NCBI GenBank assembly: GCA_049664225.1
Contig: JBATEX010000190.1
Location: forward strand, 124,001-188,000
From: JAUVRX01 sp049664225
GTDB taxonomy: Bacteria; Acidobacteriota; Thermoanaerobaculia; Multivoradales; JAHEKO01
Direction: 5' to 3'
DNA: 64,000 nucleotides
The position numbers and the translations under genes are program-made. The notes below the pieces were generated by a model. The model ran no database searches. It worked only from the letters and a program-made list of their open reading frames with translations, and was not told the DNA's origin. Below, piece by piece: positions 1 to 9,595 of the stretch; position 1 is the stretch's first letter; every line of letters begins with the position of its first letter.

Positions 1-1
1 G

Positions 2-220
2 CTACCGGGGCCCGGAGCGCAGACTCTTATCTCGGAGGCCTTCGTCTCCGGCACCGAGCCGGCGCGCCAAGTTGATCCGGAGAGCTTTCGAATTCTCCAG
101 CTTCCCTGGTATCAGCAACGGCCTTTCTACCTGCCCAAGGTCGGTGAGAGAATGCCCGACGATGTGGACGATTGGACCCTGGTCCAGGAAACCTGGGCCG
201 AAGGAAAAGAACGGGACTGA
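2..220 (+). CDS. C-terminal end of a probable class A penicillin-binding protein (partial)
   Basis: An open frame enters from the left edge and ends at a TGA, giving 72 residues of a C-terminus. It contains the segment SEAFVSGTEPARQ, which resembles the tail of class A (PBP1A-type) peptidoglycan glycosyltransferase/transpeptidases, where a conserved F-x-x-GTEP stretch follows the transpeptidase domain. The rest of the tail is charged and rich in W, D and E. The catalytic domains lie outside the window, so the assignment rests on this short motif only. The next gene is on the opposite strand 21 nt away, so the two converge. An unrelated protein with a chance match remains possible. Confidence 0.5.
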   Translation, partial: LPGPGAQTLISEAFVSGTEPARQVDPESFRILQLPWYQQRPFYLPKVGERMPDDVDDWTLVQETWAEGKERD

Positions 221-241
221 GTCGTTTCGGAACCCAGTCGG

Positions 242-1492
242 CTACCGGGGCTTGGTGCCAACCATCGCGTAGTCCTGAAACCCGTACAGCAGCTCGTCCA
301 GCTGATCCCGCAGCCGGTTGACATGGTCCGCCAAGGGTTTCATCTCATCGGATAGGCCCGTCAGGTCGATCTCGAGTAGGCGATCTTCCGCTTCGAATGG
401 CCGCAGATCCAGTCGCTCCACCGGCTCGAAGCCGGCTTGTTCGAAGAGCAGCATCAGTGTCGCAGGATGCACCGGTCTTCTGTGGGTTGGATCGAGCCAG
501 AAATTCCTCGCTGCCACGACCAGAGAAAGAGGATTCGGGGTCTCCAGGATCAGCGTCCCATTCGGCTCCAGGGCTCGCCAGGCCAAACGGACGAGACGGT
601 CCAGGTCCGTCGCCGGCAAATGCTCTATCACGTGCATGGAGAGCACGCCTCCCAGGCTCCCCTCTGGAGCTTGCTCGAGTGCGCCAAAGAGATCCGCCCG
701 AGCTGCGGTGAGGCCCAGACCTCGGCAATGGGCCACCATTTCCTCGCTCTGGTCGACACCGCGGGCGGCTAGACCATGCCCTTCCAAGACTGCGAGCATC
801 TCGCCCCGACCGCAGCCCAGATCCAGTATCGGGCCCTTTCCCTCCAGGTAGCCGATGTACGCCTGGGCTCGATTCGAGATCTCCTCGCGGGTACCGCGGA
901 AACGGTCCTCGAACTCCAGGTAACCCTGCTCCCTCCAGGCCTCTTCCAAGACCTCGCGGCTGACCGGCTCCGCTGTGGACTCCGACACTAGGGCCAGGAG
1001 GCTACCCAATCGGCTCCAGTACTGTTTGCTCTCCCGTCGATACCGATCCAGCCTTTGATCCATCAAGGCGTAGAGAGCATCGGTATGCTGATTGAAGTCA
1101 GTCAGCACCTCGCGCGGAAAGGCCTCCAGGTAGGTGATACGGCGGTGATTGTTCTGAACATCTCGCACCAGGTCGTCGCGCACCTGGCGCAGATCGCGGA
1201 TGAAGTCGCTAGGCGCCTGTCGCAGAAACTCGAGATTCTCGAGAACGATCAAATTGAAGGTCTGCTGACGCACCCACAGATCGTGCTGCGGCAATGTTGC
1301 CGCCGGCCTGAAGAGGCGAGCGACGCGTTTCAGGAGCCGTTCGGCCCAGCCGGCCACCCCCTGGCGTCGGCTGACCACGGGGAAGGCGTGGTTGCCCTCC
1401 CACAGCCAACGCCACGCCGACAGGTCTCGCGTCGGCTCACCGAGAAAATCCTCGATCGAGGGGTCCGGTTTGGGCGACTCCGGGCTCGACAT
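242..1492 (-). CDS. SAM-dependent class I methyltransferase with long helical N-terminus
   Basis: This 416-residue protein has a Rossmann-type methyltransferase domain in its second half. Motif I (LDLGCGRGE, residues 223-231) binds S-adenosylmethionine, an acidic GVDQSEEMV strand follows, and HVIEHL plus LILETPNP correspond to motifs IV-VI. The DPTHRRPVHP stretch is typical of methyltransferases found with polysaccharide and glycan genes, so a sugar or capsule substrate is possible but unproven. Residues 70-215 are predicted helical and charged and may form a coiled-coil or dimerisation region. The gene starts 5 nt after rplI and is probably cotranscribed with the rpsF-rpsR-rplI operon, although nothing else ties it to the ribosome. 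The family-level call is secure; the substrate is unknown. Confidence 0.8.
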   Translation of the reverse strand: MSSPESPKPDPSIEDFLGEPTRDLSAWRWLWEGNHAFPVVSRRQGVAGWAERLLKRVARLFRPAATLPQHDLWVRQQTFNLIVLENLEFLRQAPSDFIRDLRQVRDDLVRDVQNNHRRITYLEAFPREVLTDFNQHTDALYALMDQRLDRYRRESKQYWSRLGSLLALVSESTAEPVSREVLEEAWREQGYLEFEDRFRGTREEISNRAQAYIGYLEGKGPILDLGCGRGEMLAVLEGHGLAARGVDQSEEMVAHCRGLGLTAARADLFGALEQAPEGSLGGVLSMHVIEHLPATDLDRLVRLAWRALEPNGTLILETPNPLSLVVAARNFWLDPTHRRPVHPATLMLLFEQAGFEPVERLDLRPFEAEDRLLEIDLTGLSDEMKPLADHVNRLRDQLDELLYGFQDYAMVGTKPR

Positions 1493-1497
1493 CCGCC

Positions 1498-1944
1498 CTA
1501 CTCTTCCGATTCGACCGTAACGGTCACTTCCGCTACAACCTCCGGGTGAAGCTCGATCCTGACCTGATGCTCCCCCAGAGTCTTGATCCCGCCCTCGAGG
1601 TCGATTCGCCTCTTGTCGACGGTCACTCCCTTCTCATGCAGGAGCTCGTTGATCTCGCCAGCGGTCACCGAACCGTAGAGCGTCTCTGCCTCGCTGACGC
1701 GCTTGGCGATGCGCAACCTCAGACTGGCAATCGCGGCTGCGATCTCCTGGGCTGCCTCCCGCTCTTTTGCGTGTCTGACATCGATCTTCTTGCGCTGCTG
1801 CTCGAAGTACTTCTGGTTTCCAGGGGTAGCTTCCAGCGCCAGACCCTTGGGTATCAAGAAGTTTCTCGCGTACCCCGGCTTGACATTGACGATCTCACCC
1901 CGCTCGCCCGTGTGCAGTACGTCCTGCATCAAGATGACTCGCAT
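1498..1944 (-). CDS. rplI: 50S ribosomal protein L9
   Basis: The 148-residue product has the full two-domain L9 layout. The N-terminal RNA-binding lobe carries the signature GYARNFLIPKGLA (about residues 24-36). A long charged connecting helix follows (about residues 40-75), then the C-terminal globular domain ending in a beta-rich segment (HPEVVAEVTVTVE). L9 binds 23S rRNA near the L1 stalk and spans out from the 50S subunit, where it affects reading-frame maintenance. It is the third gene of the usual rpsF-rpsR-rplI set, 11 nt after rpsR. Length and motif match the family, so the call is firm. Confidence 0.97.
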   Translation of the reverse strand: MRVILMQDVLHTGERGEIVNVKPGYARNFLIPKGLALEATPGNQKYFEQQRKKIDVRHAKEREAAQEIAAAIASLRLRIAKRVSEAETLYGSVTAGEINELLHEKGVTVDKRRIDLEGGIKTLGEHQVRIELHPEVVAEVTVTVESEE

Positions 1945-1955
1945 GATGCTCTCTC

Positions 1956-2207
1956 CTAGTCCGACGTATAGGGCAGCAAGGCCAGATGCCTAGCGCGCTT
2001 GATGGCTTGCTGGATGACGCGCTGATGCTTGGCGCAGGTACCCGATATGCGGCGCGGCAGGATCTTCGAGCGTTCCACCAAGTACTGCTGGAGAAAGCGA
2101 ATGTCCTTGTAGTCCACGGTGTCGAGCTTGTCGGCACACATTCGACAGACCTTGCGACGTCGAAAGAAGAACTTCTTCTTGCCTGACCCTCTGGCTCCGC
2201 CTGCCAT
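1956..2207 (-). CDS. rpsR: 30S ribosomal protein S18
   Basis: The product is 83 residues with the typical S18 core DIRFLQQYLVERSKILPRR followed by the SGTCAKHQR loop. It has Cys21, Cys24, Cys58 and His61, a pattern like the zinc-binding (C+) forms of small ribosomal proteins, so it may bind zinc; that is inference. The N-terminus is a basic GSGKKKFFFRRRK tail. S18 pairs with S6 on the 30S platform. The start ATG shares one base with the rpsF stop (TAATG), so the two are almost certainly translationally coupled, which fits the need for equal amounts of the S6:S18 heterodimer. Confidence 0.97.
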   Translation of the reverse strand: MAGGARGSGKKKFFFRRRKVCRMCADKLDTVDYKDIRFLQQYLVERSKILPRRISGTCAKHQRVIQQAIKRARHLALLPYTSD

Positions 2208-2599
2208 TAGCTGTCCTCCTTGCTGTCGCCGTCCGTCTGAGGCACGGCTTCGAGGGCGGCCCCCTCGTCCGGAATTGCCGGGATCCTGGATGCCCGTTCC
2301 CTGAGTCGGCCAGCGTCCATTCGAACCGTCAGATACCGCAGAACATTGTCACTCTGCTGCATTCTCTGCCGCGCCATGCCGAAAGGACTACCACCCTCAC
2401 TCTGCACATGCAGCAGCACGTAGTGTCCTTCGGTCAGCTTGTTGATCGGATACGCCAGCTTCCGTTTGCCCCAGCTCTCCTCCTTGGCGATGATCCCTCC
2501 TTCATCGGTGATCATCTTCTGGAAGTCCTGGCTCAGACCCACGACCTCCTCATCGGAAAGACGAGGGTCGGCCACGAACATCAACTCATATTTACGCAT
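2207..2599 (-). CDS. rpsF: 30S ribosomal protein S6
   Basis: This 130-residue protein begins MRKYELMFVADPRLSDEEV, the standard S6 opening, and keeps the GKRKLAYPINKLTEGHYVLLH core. An acidic 30-residue C-terminal extension ends in TDGDSKEDS, a common tail feature of S6 proteins. The start is supported by a GGAGG Shine-Dalgarno sequence about 11 nt upstream. It is the first gene of the rpsF-rpsR-rplI operon, and S6 forms a heterodimer with S18 on the 30S platform. A stable hairpin just upstream of the ribosome-binding site (2630-2649) may belong to the S6:S18 autoregulatory leader. Confidence 0.97.
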   Translation of the reverse strand: MRKYELMFVADPRLSDEEVVGLSQDFQKMITDEGGIIAKEESWGKRKLAYPINKLTEGHYVLLHVQSEGGSPFGMARQRMQQSDNVLRYLTVRMDAGRLRERASRIPAIPDEGAALEAVPQTDGDSKEDS

Positions 2600-2610
2600 G
2601 GATATTGAAT

Positions 2611-2658
2611 CCTCCCTCTGGCCTGGTCAGTCCCCGACTTCGCGGGGACAGAGAGGTT
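2611..2658 (-). promoter_or_regulatory. Candidate S6:S18 mRNA leader hairpin upstream of rpsF
   Basis: In the rpsF leader, read on the minus strand, GTCCCCG pairs with CGGGGAC around a 6-nt loop (2630-2649). Flanking CCTCT and AGAGG segments could form an outer stem that takes in part of the ribosome-binding site. Many bacteria carry an S6:S18-binding leader here through which the protein pair represses its own mRNA. The position and a stem that can mask the Shine-Dalgarno fit, but I did not verify the consensus bulge. The rest of the 184-nt gap to hppA shows no gene. Confidence 0.4.
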
Positions 2659-2783
2659 GATGGTTGGAGGCGCATCGCAGACAGCGCCTCACTTCGACTG
2701 GCCGCTGATTCTAGCCCATCTGCGGCCAAAATCAATGACCGAGCTCGACTCTATCCTTCCCAAGCCGGATCTCAGCCGCCGAT

Positions 2784-4859
<2,076 letters not shown>

Positions 4860-4933
4860 GGTCTCGTTCCTCCTCCAAGATGGCGCATCTTCTCCCGGTT
4901 AGGGCCTGCCGCTCACCGAGGGCAATCGCCCGA

Positions 4934-5527
4934 TCATCGGTTGAACTCGTTCATGGTCGCCTCTGCACCGTCCGCTAGCCAGCACTCACAGGCATCGGCG
5001 GCTCGAGTGGTCATTTCCTCGACTTCGCCAGCCTCCGTGTCCAAGAACGGTGACAGCACGAAGTCGACGAGGGCATCACCCTCGGGAGCGTCATCGCGGT
5101 TTCCTACTCCCAGTCGGAGCCGGGGAATCCCCTCGCTCTGCAGATTCTGAATCACCGACTCCATGCCCCGGTGCCCGCCTGGACCGCCGGACCTCCGAAA
5201 CCGGATCTTCCCCAAAGGCAGGTGAACGTCATCGAAGACGACCAGAATCGCATCTGCTCTCAAGTCCCGCTTCTCCGCCAGGCAACGCAGGGCATAGCCG
5301 CTTCGGTTCATGTACGTCTGCGGACGAGCCAGGATCAAGGACGGCTCGACGGCCAGTAGGGAGTTGCACTCGATTCGATCAAAAGAGCTGCCGCGCCGGT
5401 TTGCCAACTCCTCGAGCACCGTGAAGCCCAGATTGTGGCGGGTCTGGCGATAGCGTTCCCCGGGATTTCCCAATCCGACGATGAGTCGAACCTCAACGTT
5501 CGCCTCTTCTGCCACTGACGGACACAT
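4934..5527 (-). CDS. pth: Peptidyl-tRNA hydrolase
   Basis: The enzyme releases peptides from peptidyl-tRNA dropped by stalled ribosomes. The 197-residue sequence has LIVGLGNPGERY, then TRHNLGF with the catalytic histidine (residue 31 from this start), YMNRSG, FDDVHLPLG with the catalytic aspartate, and the GGPGGHRGM signature. The family normally begins a few residues before LIVGLGNPG, so the first 10 residues may be over-called. A GTG at 5515 is an alternative, and no strong ribosome-binding site decides between them. It follows rplY on the same strand after a 78-nt gap, the usual neighbour pair in many bacteria. Confidence 0.95.
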   Translation of the reverse strand: MCPSVAEEANVEVRLIVGLGNPGERYRQTRHNLGFTVLEELANRRGSSFDRIECNSLLAVEPSLILARPQTYMNRSGYALRCLAEKRDLRADAILVVFDDVHLPLGKIRFRRSGGPGGHRGMESVIQNLQSEGIPRLRLGVGNRDDAPEGDALVDFVLSPFLDTEAGEVEEMTTRAADACECWLADGAEATMNEFNR

Positions 5528-5605
5528 GGCTGGATCGGTAGCGGAAGACGACTGCTTCGGATCTGCTTCGGCACAGCCACAACCAGTGCCGAACCGATCG
5601 GTCTT

Positions 5606-6289
5606 CTAGTCCTCTTCCTCGGCTTCGTCCTCTGCAGCGCGTCCGATGAGCTCGGGCTCGACCTCCTCGGCCTCGAGCAGTCCTGCCTCGGCAGCCTCGG
5701 CCTCGGCCTCCTCGACCTCGGTCGCCACTCTGCTGTGAGCTACTGCCACGATGACTTTGTCCAGCTCTACCATCAGCTCGACTCCCGCGGGCACCTCGAG
5801 ATCCTTCACCTCGCGGTGGCTGCCTATTTCCAGGTCGCTGACGTCGAGCTCTAGAGTCTGCGGAATGTCTCCTGGCAGGCACTCGACCTCCACTTCGCGA
5901 GTAATGAAGTCGAGAACACCGCCCTCGTTCTTGACCCCCACTGGAGTACCCTCGAGATTAATCGGCACCTGGACCTTGACCTTCTCGGTCATGAGCACCC
6001 GCAAGAAATCGATGTGGATCACCTGTCGGGTTATCGGATCGATGGTCAACTCTCGAACCATGGAGTGGCGCTTCTGATCGGTACCCGCCAACTTGAGCAG
6101 GAAGACTGCATTCTCACCACCGGTCTGCTTGAAAAGGTCATGCAGGGTGCGGCGGTCGACTTGAATGGCTACGGGGTCCAAATCTCCACCGTAGACAACT
6201 GCAGGGATGAGACCTGTGGCGCGCAACCGCCGATTGGCGTTCTTGCCGGTTTCTTCGCGTGATTGAACTTCGAGGGTTATATCGCTCAT
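5606..6289 (-). CDS. rplY: 50S ribosomal protein L25 (Ctc/TL5 form)
   Basis: This 227-residue protein is the long, two-domain L25 type. The N-terminal 5S rRNA-binding domain has the REETGKNANRRLRATGLIPAVVYGG opening shared by Ctc and TL5. A beta-rich second domain contains DLEVPAGVELMVELDKVIVAVAH. The last 45 residues are almost entirely Glu, Ala and Asp, a strongly acidic disordered tail. It binds 5S rRNA on the large subunit. It sits 23 nt after prs on the same strand, and prs-rplY-pth is a common bacterial gene order. Confidence 0.95.
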   Translation of the reverse strand: MSDITLEVQSREETGKNANRRLRATGLIPAVVYGGDLDPVAIQVDRRTLHDLFKQTGGENAVFLLKLAGTDQKRHSMVRELTIDPITRQVIHIDFLRVLMTEKVKVQVPINLEGTPVGVKNEGGVLDFITREVEVECLPGDIPQTLELDVSDLEIGSHREVKDLEVPAGVELMVELDKVIVAVAHSRVATEVEEAEAEAAEAGLLEAEEVEPELIGRAAEDEAEEED

Positions 6290-6312
6290 GACAAAAAAGG
6301 ACTCCCAACTGG

Positions 6313-7254
6313 CTAGACAAACAATGAGCTTACTGAGCTATTTTCGTGAATTCTTCGAATGGCCTCCCCCAGGAGAGGCGCCACCGATAGGGCCTTGAGC
6401 TTGTCACACTGGCTCAACTTCTCCTTGAGAGGCGTGGTATCGGTGACCAGGACCGTCTCCAATGGCGCGCCGTTGATTCTCTCCAGGGCAGGCCCCGAAA
6501 GGACGCCGTGAATTCCGGCGGCCAGAATGCGCTCGGCTCCGTTCTCCTTTAGAGCCTCCACCGTCGAGGTCAGGGTACCTGCGGTGTCGATGATGTCGTC
6601 GATCAGCAGGACGCTGCGCTGCCTCACGTCACCGATGATATGCGCGACCTTCGCCTGATTCGGCGCTTCGCGGCGCTTGTCGATGATCGCCAGCCCGGCA
6701 TCCAATCGTTTGGCGATGGCCCTTGCCCGTTCCACGCCTCCGGCATCGGGGGAGACGATCATCAAGTCGGGAATATCCAGTTCACGGATGGCATCCAGCA
6801 GCACAGGGGCAGCGAACAAATGATCCACGGGAACATCGAAGAAGCCCTGGATCTGCGAGGCGTGCAGGTCCATTGTGAGGATGCGGTCGGCACCGGCCGC
6901 CGAGATCAGATCCGCCACCAGTTTGGCGGTGATCGGAACCCTTGGCCTGTCCTTCTTGTCCTGGCGCGCATAACCGTAGTAGGGGATCACAGCCGTCACT
7001 CGGGAAGCCGAGGAGCGTTTCAGAGCGTCGAGCAGAATCAACAACTCCACTAGGTTCTCGTTCACTGGCGTGCAGGTTGGCTGAATGACAAAGGCGTCCG
7101 AGCCGCGGACGTTCTCGTCGATCTGGCAGAAGATCTCGCCGTCAGAGAAATTGAACGCCTCCACCCGCCCGAGGTCCAGACTCAAGTACTCACCGATCTC
7201 CCGGACCAATTCTGGATGTGCCCGACCGCCAAATACCTTCAAATCACCGTACAT
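6313..7254 (-). CDS. prs: Ribose-phosphate pyrophosphokinase (PRPP synthase)
   Basis: The enzyme makes phosphoribosyl pyrophosphate from ribose 5-phosphate and ATP, feeding purine, pyrimidine, NAD, histidine and tryptophan synthesis. The 313-residue length is standard. Visible motifs are the ATP-binding flexible-loop region VIPYYGYARQDKK, the metal-binding DLHASQIQGFF, and the PRPP-binding VLLIDDIIDTAGT. The N-terminal LKVFGGRAHPEL is the usual opening. It lies between tRNA-Gln and rplY on the minus strand, inside a block that resembles the pseudomonad lolB-ispE-tRNA-Gln-prs-rplY-pth region. Nothing is odd about the sequence. Confidence 0.97.
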   Translation of the reverse strand: MYGDLKVFGGRAHPELVREIGEYLSLDLGRVEAFNFSDGEIFCQIDENVRGSDAFVIQPTCTPVNENLVELLILLDALKRSSASRVTAVIPYYGYARQDKKDRPRVPITAKLVADLISAAGADRILTMDLHASQIQGFFDVPVDHLFAAPVLLDAIRELDIPDLMIVSPDAGGVERARAIAKRLDAGLAIIDKRREAPNQAKVAHIIGDVRQRSVLLIDDIIDTAGTLTSTVEALKENGAERILAAGIHGVLSGPALERINGAPLETVLVTDTTPLKEKLSQCDKLKALSVAPLLGEAIRRIHENSSVSSLFV

Positions 7255-7284
7255 CTCGTTTCCCCATCAGGCAGCTGATCTGAA

Positions 7285-7359
7285 TGGCTGGGGCGGTAGG
7301 AATCGAACCTACGAATGCCAGATCCAAAGTCTGGTGCCTTACCACTTGGCGACGCCCCA
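7285..7359 (-). tRNA. tRNA-Gln (anticodon TTG)
   Basis: Read on the minus strand the gene folds into a full cloverleaf. The acceptor stem is TGGGGCG paired with CGCCCCA, with a G discriminator and an encoded CCA at 7285-7287. The D arm contains AAGTGGTAAGGC. The anticodon stem CCAGA/TCTGG encloses the loop CTTTGGA with anticodon TTG (reads CAA). The T arm has GGTTCGATTCC. Its place between ispE/spoVG and prs matches the tRNA-Gln found at this site in pseudomonads. The total length is 75 nt with CCA. Confidence 0.97.
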
Positions 7360-7465
7360 TCATGAGCAAACCCTATCGACCGCTCGGCTCTCCACAGAAC
7401 CAAAGGCTCGAGTGACAGAGCACCTCGATGGCCTGAACTGGTCCCGTCTCCCCGAGTCGATCTGA

Positions 7466-7873
7466 TCAAGAATTCCAGAACGAATCCCGTAGGTGCATCT
7501 CTGCCACTTCCTCGAGGCTTTTCTTCTCACGGGGTTCTTCTGTCTGCCCTGCTTTGGGTAGCTCTGTTCTTTCAGGCGGCGCCGGCTGACTCGTGTCCCG
7601 TGCTTCACCCGATCCCTGCCCTGACAGAACGTGATCATACTGCGCCAAAATCTGGTCTTCGAGCATCTTCCGAGTCTCGTTGTTGAGCGGATGGGCCACG
7701 TCCTTGAACTTTCCATTGCGCTTCTTGCGACTCGGCATGCTGATGAACAGTCCGTCCTTGCCCTGAATCACCTTGATGTCGTTCACCATGAAGCAGTCGT
7801 CGAATACGATGGAGACAAAGGCCCGCAGCTTCTCTTCGTCGACTGGGAAGACCTTGACCTCGGTTATGTGCAT
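7466..7873 (-). CDS. spoVG: SpoVG family RNA-binding regulator
   Basis: The 135-residue protein starts MHITEVKVFPVDEEKLRAF and contains FDDCFMVNDIKVIQG and MPSRKKRNGKFKD, the conserved SpoVG core (about 85 residues). A variable Pro/Glu/Lys-rich tail of about 50 residues follows and is not conserved in the family. SpoVG proteins bind nucleic acid site-specifically and act as post-transcriptional or transcriptional regulators; despite the name they are widespread in non-spore-formers. The ATG at 7873 has AAGGGG 8 nt upstream and is preferred to a GTG at 7900. The gene sits between ispE and tRNA-Gln, on the same strand as both. Confidence 0.93.
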   Translation of the reverse strand: MHITEVKVFPVDEEKLRAFVSIVFDDCFMVNDIKVIQGKDGLFISMPSRKKRNGKFKDVAHPLNNETRKMLEDQILAQYDHVLSGQGSGEARDTSQPAPPERTELPKAGQTEEPREKKSLEEVAEMHLRDSFWNS

Positions 7874-7886
7874 CGGATTTTCCCCT

Positions 7887-8762
7887 TCAGTGAGCGACAC
7901 GAAGTCGCTGGAGCGAGGTGCGATTCAACGTCCGGGCACGAAACACCCGGCAGCCCGGTGGCAACGCGGTTAGCAGGTCCGAGCTCTCTATCGAGTCGTC
8001 GAAAAGCGCCAACCAGGTTGCACCACTACCGGAAAGCCGCACGGTCTGTGCTCCGGCCTCGACCAGCGCATTATATACGCGGCACACCTCTGGGAATCGA
8101 CGCATCACAAGCGGCTGTAAATCGTTCCAACCCCGGGCCGCCATCTCCCAATCGACACCCTCCCCCCAGACGAGCGAGCCCATACTAGAAACCTCCCGAT
8201 CCCCTGTCAATTCCCTGAATTCCTGAAACACCGACGCTGTCGACACCTCCAGAGCAGGTGTCACGAGCCAGATTTCACGCTCCGGAAGATCCGGTAGCGG
8301 CAGGATCTCGTCTCCACGCCCCGATCCCAGCGCCAGACCGCCGGTCAGAAAGAAGGGCACATCTGCTCCCAGCGCACGACCCAGGTCCTCGAGCCGTGCG
8401 TCAGTCGACTGTTGCACCCCAAGGAGATGTCGGAGGCCCTGCAGCACGGTTGCTGCATTGCTACTGCCACCTCCAAGGCCACCGCCCAGAGGAATGTTCT
8501 TCTCGAGAGTGATGCGAACGCCATCCACCACGGGCCAGGCGGCCAGGAACGCGGTCGCCGCAAGGTGAGCGAGGTTGCGCTCGTCGGCGGGCAAAGCCTG
8601 GCCGGCTACCTCGAGGCGGACACCGCTGCCGCCGATCTCCAAATGGACCAGATCACAGAGATCGACCGACTGGAAGACCGTTCGCAGCTCGTGGTAGCCA
8701 TCGGGTCGCAGACCCAGAACCTCCAAGTGCAGATTGACTTTGGCAAAGCTACGGTAGATCAC
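7887..8762 (-). CDS. ispE: 4-diphosphocytidyl-2-C-methyl-D-erythritol kinase
   Basis: IspE is the GHMP-fold kinase of the non-mevalonate (MEP) isoprenoid pathway; it phosphorylates CDP-methylerythritol with ATP. The protein opens IYRSFAKVNLHLEVLG, which carries the catalytic Lys and Asn region. It has the glycine-rich ATP loop PLGGGLGGGSSNAA, DVPFFLTGGLALGSGRGD, and the C-terminal GHMP motif LSGSGATWLALFD. I chose the GTG at 8762. It gives 291 residues, the family's usual length, and overlaps the stop of the upstream lipoprotein gene by 14 nt, consistent with coupling. The open frame extends about 77 codons further upstream, but that part is only the shadow of the neighbour. Confidence 0.95.
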   Translation of the reverse strand: MIYRSFAKVNLHLEVLGLRPDGYHELRTVFQSVDLCDLVHLEIGGSGVRLEVAGQALPADERNLAHLAATAFLAAWPVVDGVRITLEKNIPLGGGLGGGSSNAATVLQGLRHLLGVQQSTDARLEDLGRALGADVPFFLTGGLALGSGRGDEILPLPDLPEREIWLVTPALEVSTASVFQEFRELTGDREVSSMGSLVWGEGVDWEMAARGWNDLQPLVMRRFPEVCRVYNALVEAGAQTVRLSGSGATWLALFDDSIESSDLLTALPPGCRVFRARTLNRTSLQRLRVAH

Positions 8763-9501
8763 GCGTGTGGCACTCCAATGATTCGTAGCCCGACGGAACC
8801 TGGAGATCGACCAGTGGGGACTGCAAGGGCTCATTGACGATCTCCCGCCACCTGATCTGAATACCCTGCCGATGGGAGAGCACTCCTCCCTCCCCTTGCC
8901 GACTCCACCAGAGCGCGGGGCGGGACTCCTCCCAGAGGACCCACGACGTCGGCCGGCCGGCATCGAGCCGCGAGGTCCATCGCCGCCCGTCACGGCCCCG
9001 GAAGTCGATCTCTTCAGCCGAGCTGTGGTCGATCGTCTCGGGCTCGGTAGGCAGATAACCCAGGAGTACCCGCGGAAGGGATCGCCATGGCATCGCCTCG
9101 AGCACAGGGTCAGGGAGGAGAATGTCCTTGGCCCGGCAGAACCCCTTGCCTCGATGATCGATCAAGAGGGTCTCCACCTCGCTGGCCTGAAGGCTCCACA
9201 TGGGGCGACCCAGTGCATCGGTGGTCGACACCTGGAACCTGGAATCCGAGGAGAGCTTCAGAACCAGCTTCATCCCACCGTGCCCTTCTTGTCCCTCGTA
9301 GCGAACCCGAAACAGACGTTGGGTACCCAGAGCATCGGCTGGCACAGCCCATCCGCTGGCTGCTCCATCCGAGTCCGGCAGAATAGTCGGCCCAGAAGAT
9401 CCACCAGCACATTGCAAAGCCACAAGAGCGGCGAGAATCACAGAGCACAGGACCCACACAGATCCTCTGCCGACAATGGTCGTTGACGTGAAACGGGACA
9501 T
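8749..9501 (-). CDS. LolB-like outer-membrane lipoprotein (lipoprotein insertase candidate)
   Basis: The 250-residue product has a lipoprotein-type signal: MSRFTSTT with basic residues, a hydrophobic stretch, then Cys31 (ALQC, a weak lipobox). The mature part can be laid against E. coli LolB. SRFQVSTTDALGRPMWSL matches the strand pair around LLLTNPLGSTELEL, MPWRSLPRVLLGYLP matches the IPLNSLRQWILGLP helix, and FRGRDGRRWTSRLD and GIQIRWREIV match the late strands. Context is the stronger evidence: a TPR gene lies upstream and ispE downstream, as in the TPR-lolB-ispE order of beta- and gammaproteobacteria. LolB accepts lipoproteins from LolA at the outer membrane. A GTG at 9525 is an alternative start. 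A generic lolB-fold (DUF4292-like) protein is the main rival reading. Confidence 0.6.
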   Translation of the reverse strand: MSRFTSTTIVGRGSVWVLCSVILAALVALQCAGGSSGPTILPDSDGAASGWAVPADALGTQRLFRVRYEGQEGHGGMKLVLKLSSDSRFQVSTTDALGRPMWSLQASEVETLLIDHRGKGFCRAKDILLPDPVLEAMPWRSLPRVLLGYLPTEPETIDHSSAEEIDFRGRDGRRWTSRLDAGRPTSWVLWEESRPALWWSRQGEGGVLSHRQGIQIRWREIVNEPLQSPLVDLQVPSGYESLECHTRDLP

Positions 9502-9595
9502 GGGTTCGGGACCCGAGGTAGCCACAACGGTTCAGGCGTTTCGATCCCTGACGCGGAGGTACTCCAGCCGGGTCCGAACGCAGACCGTTCTTGTC

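Noticed and set aside
7466..7873. A sporulation locus, suggested by spoVG
   Set aside because: SpoVG homologues are spread among non-sporulating bacteria, and no other sporulation gene is seen.
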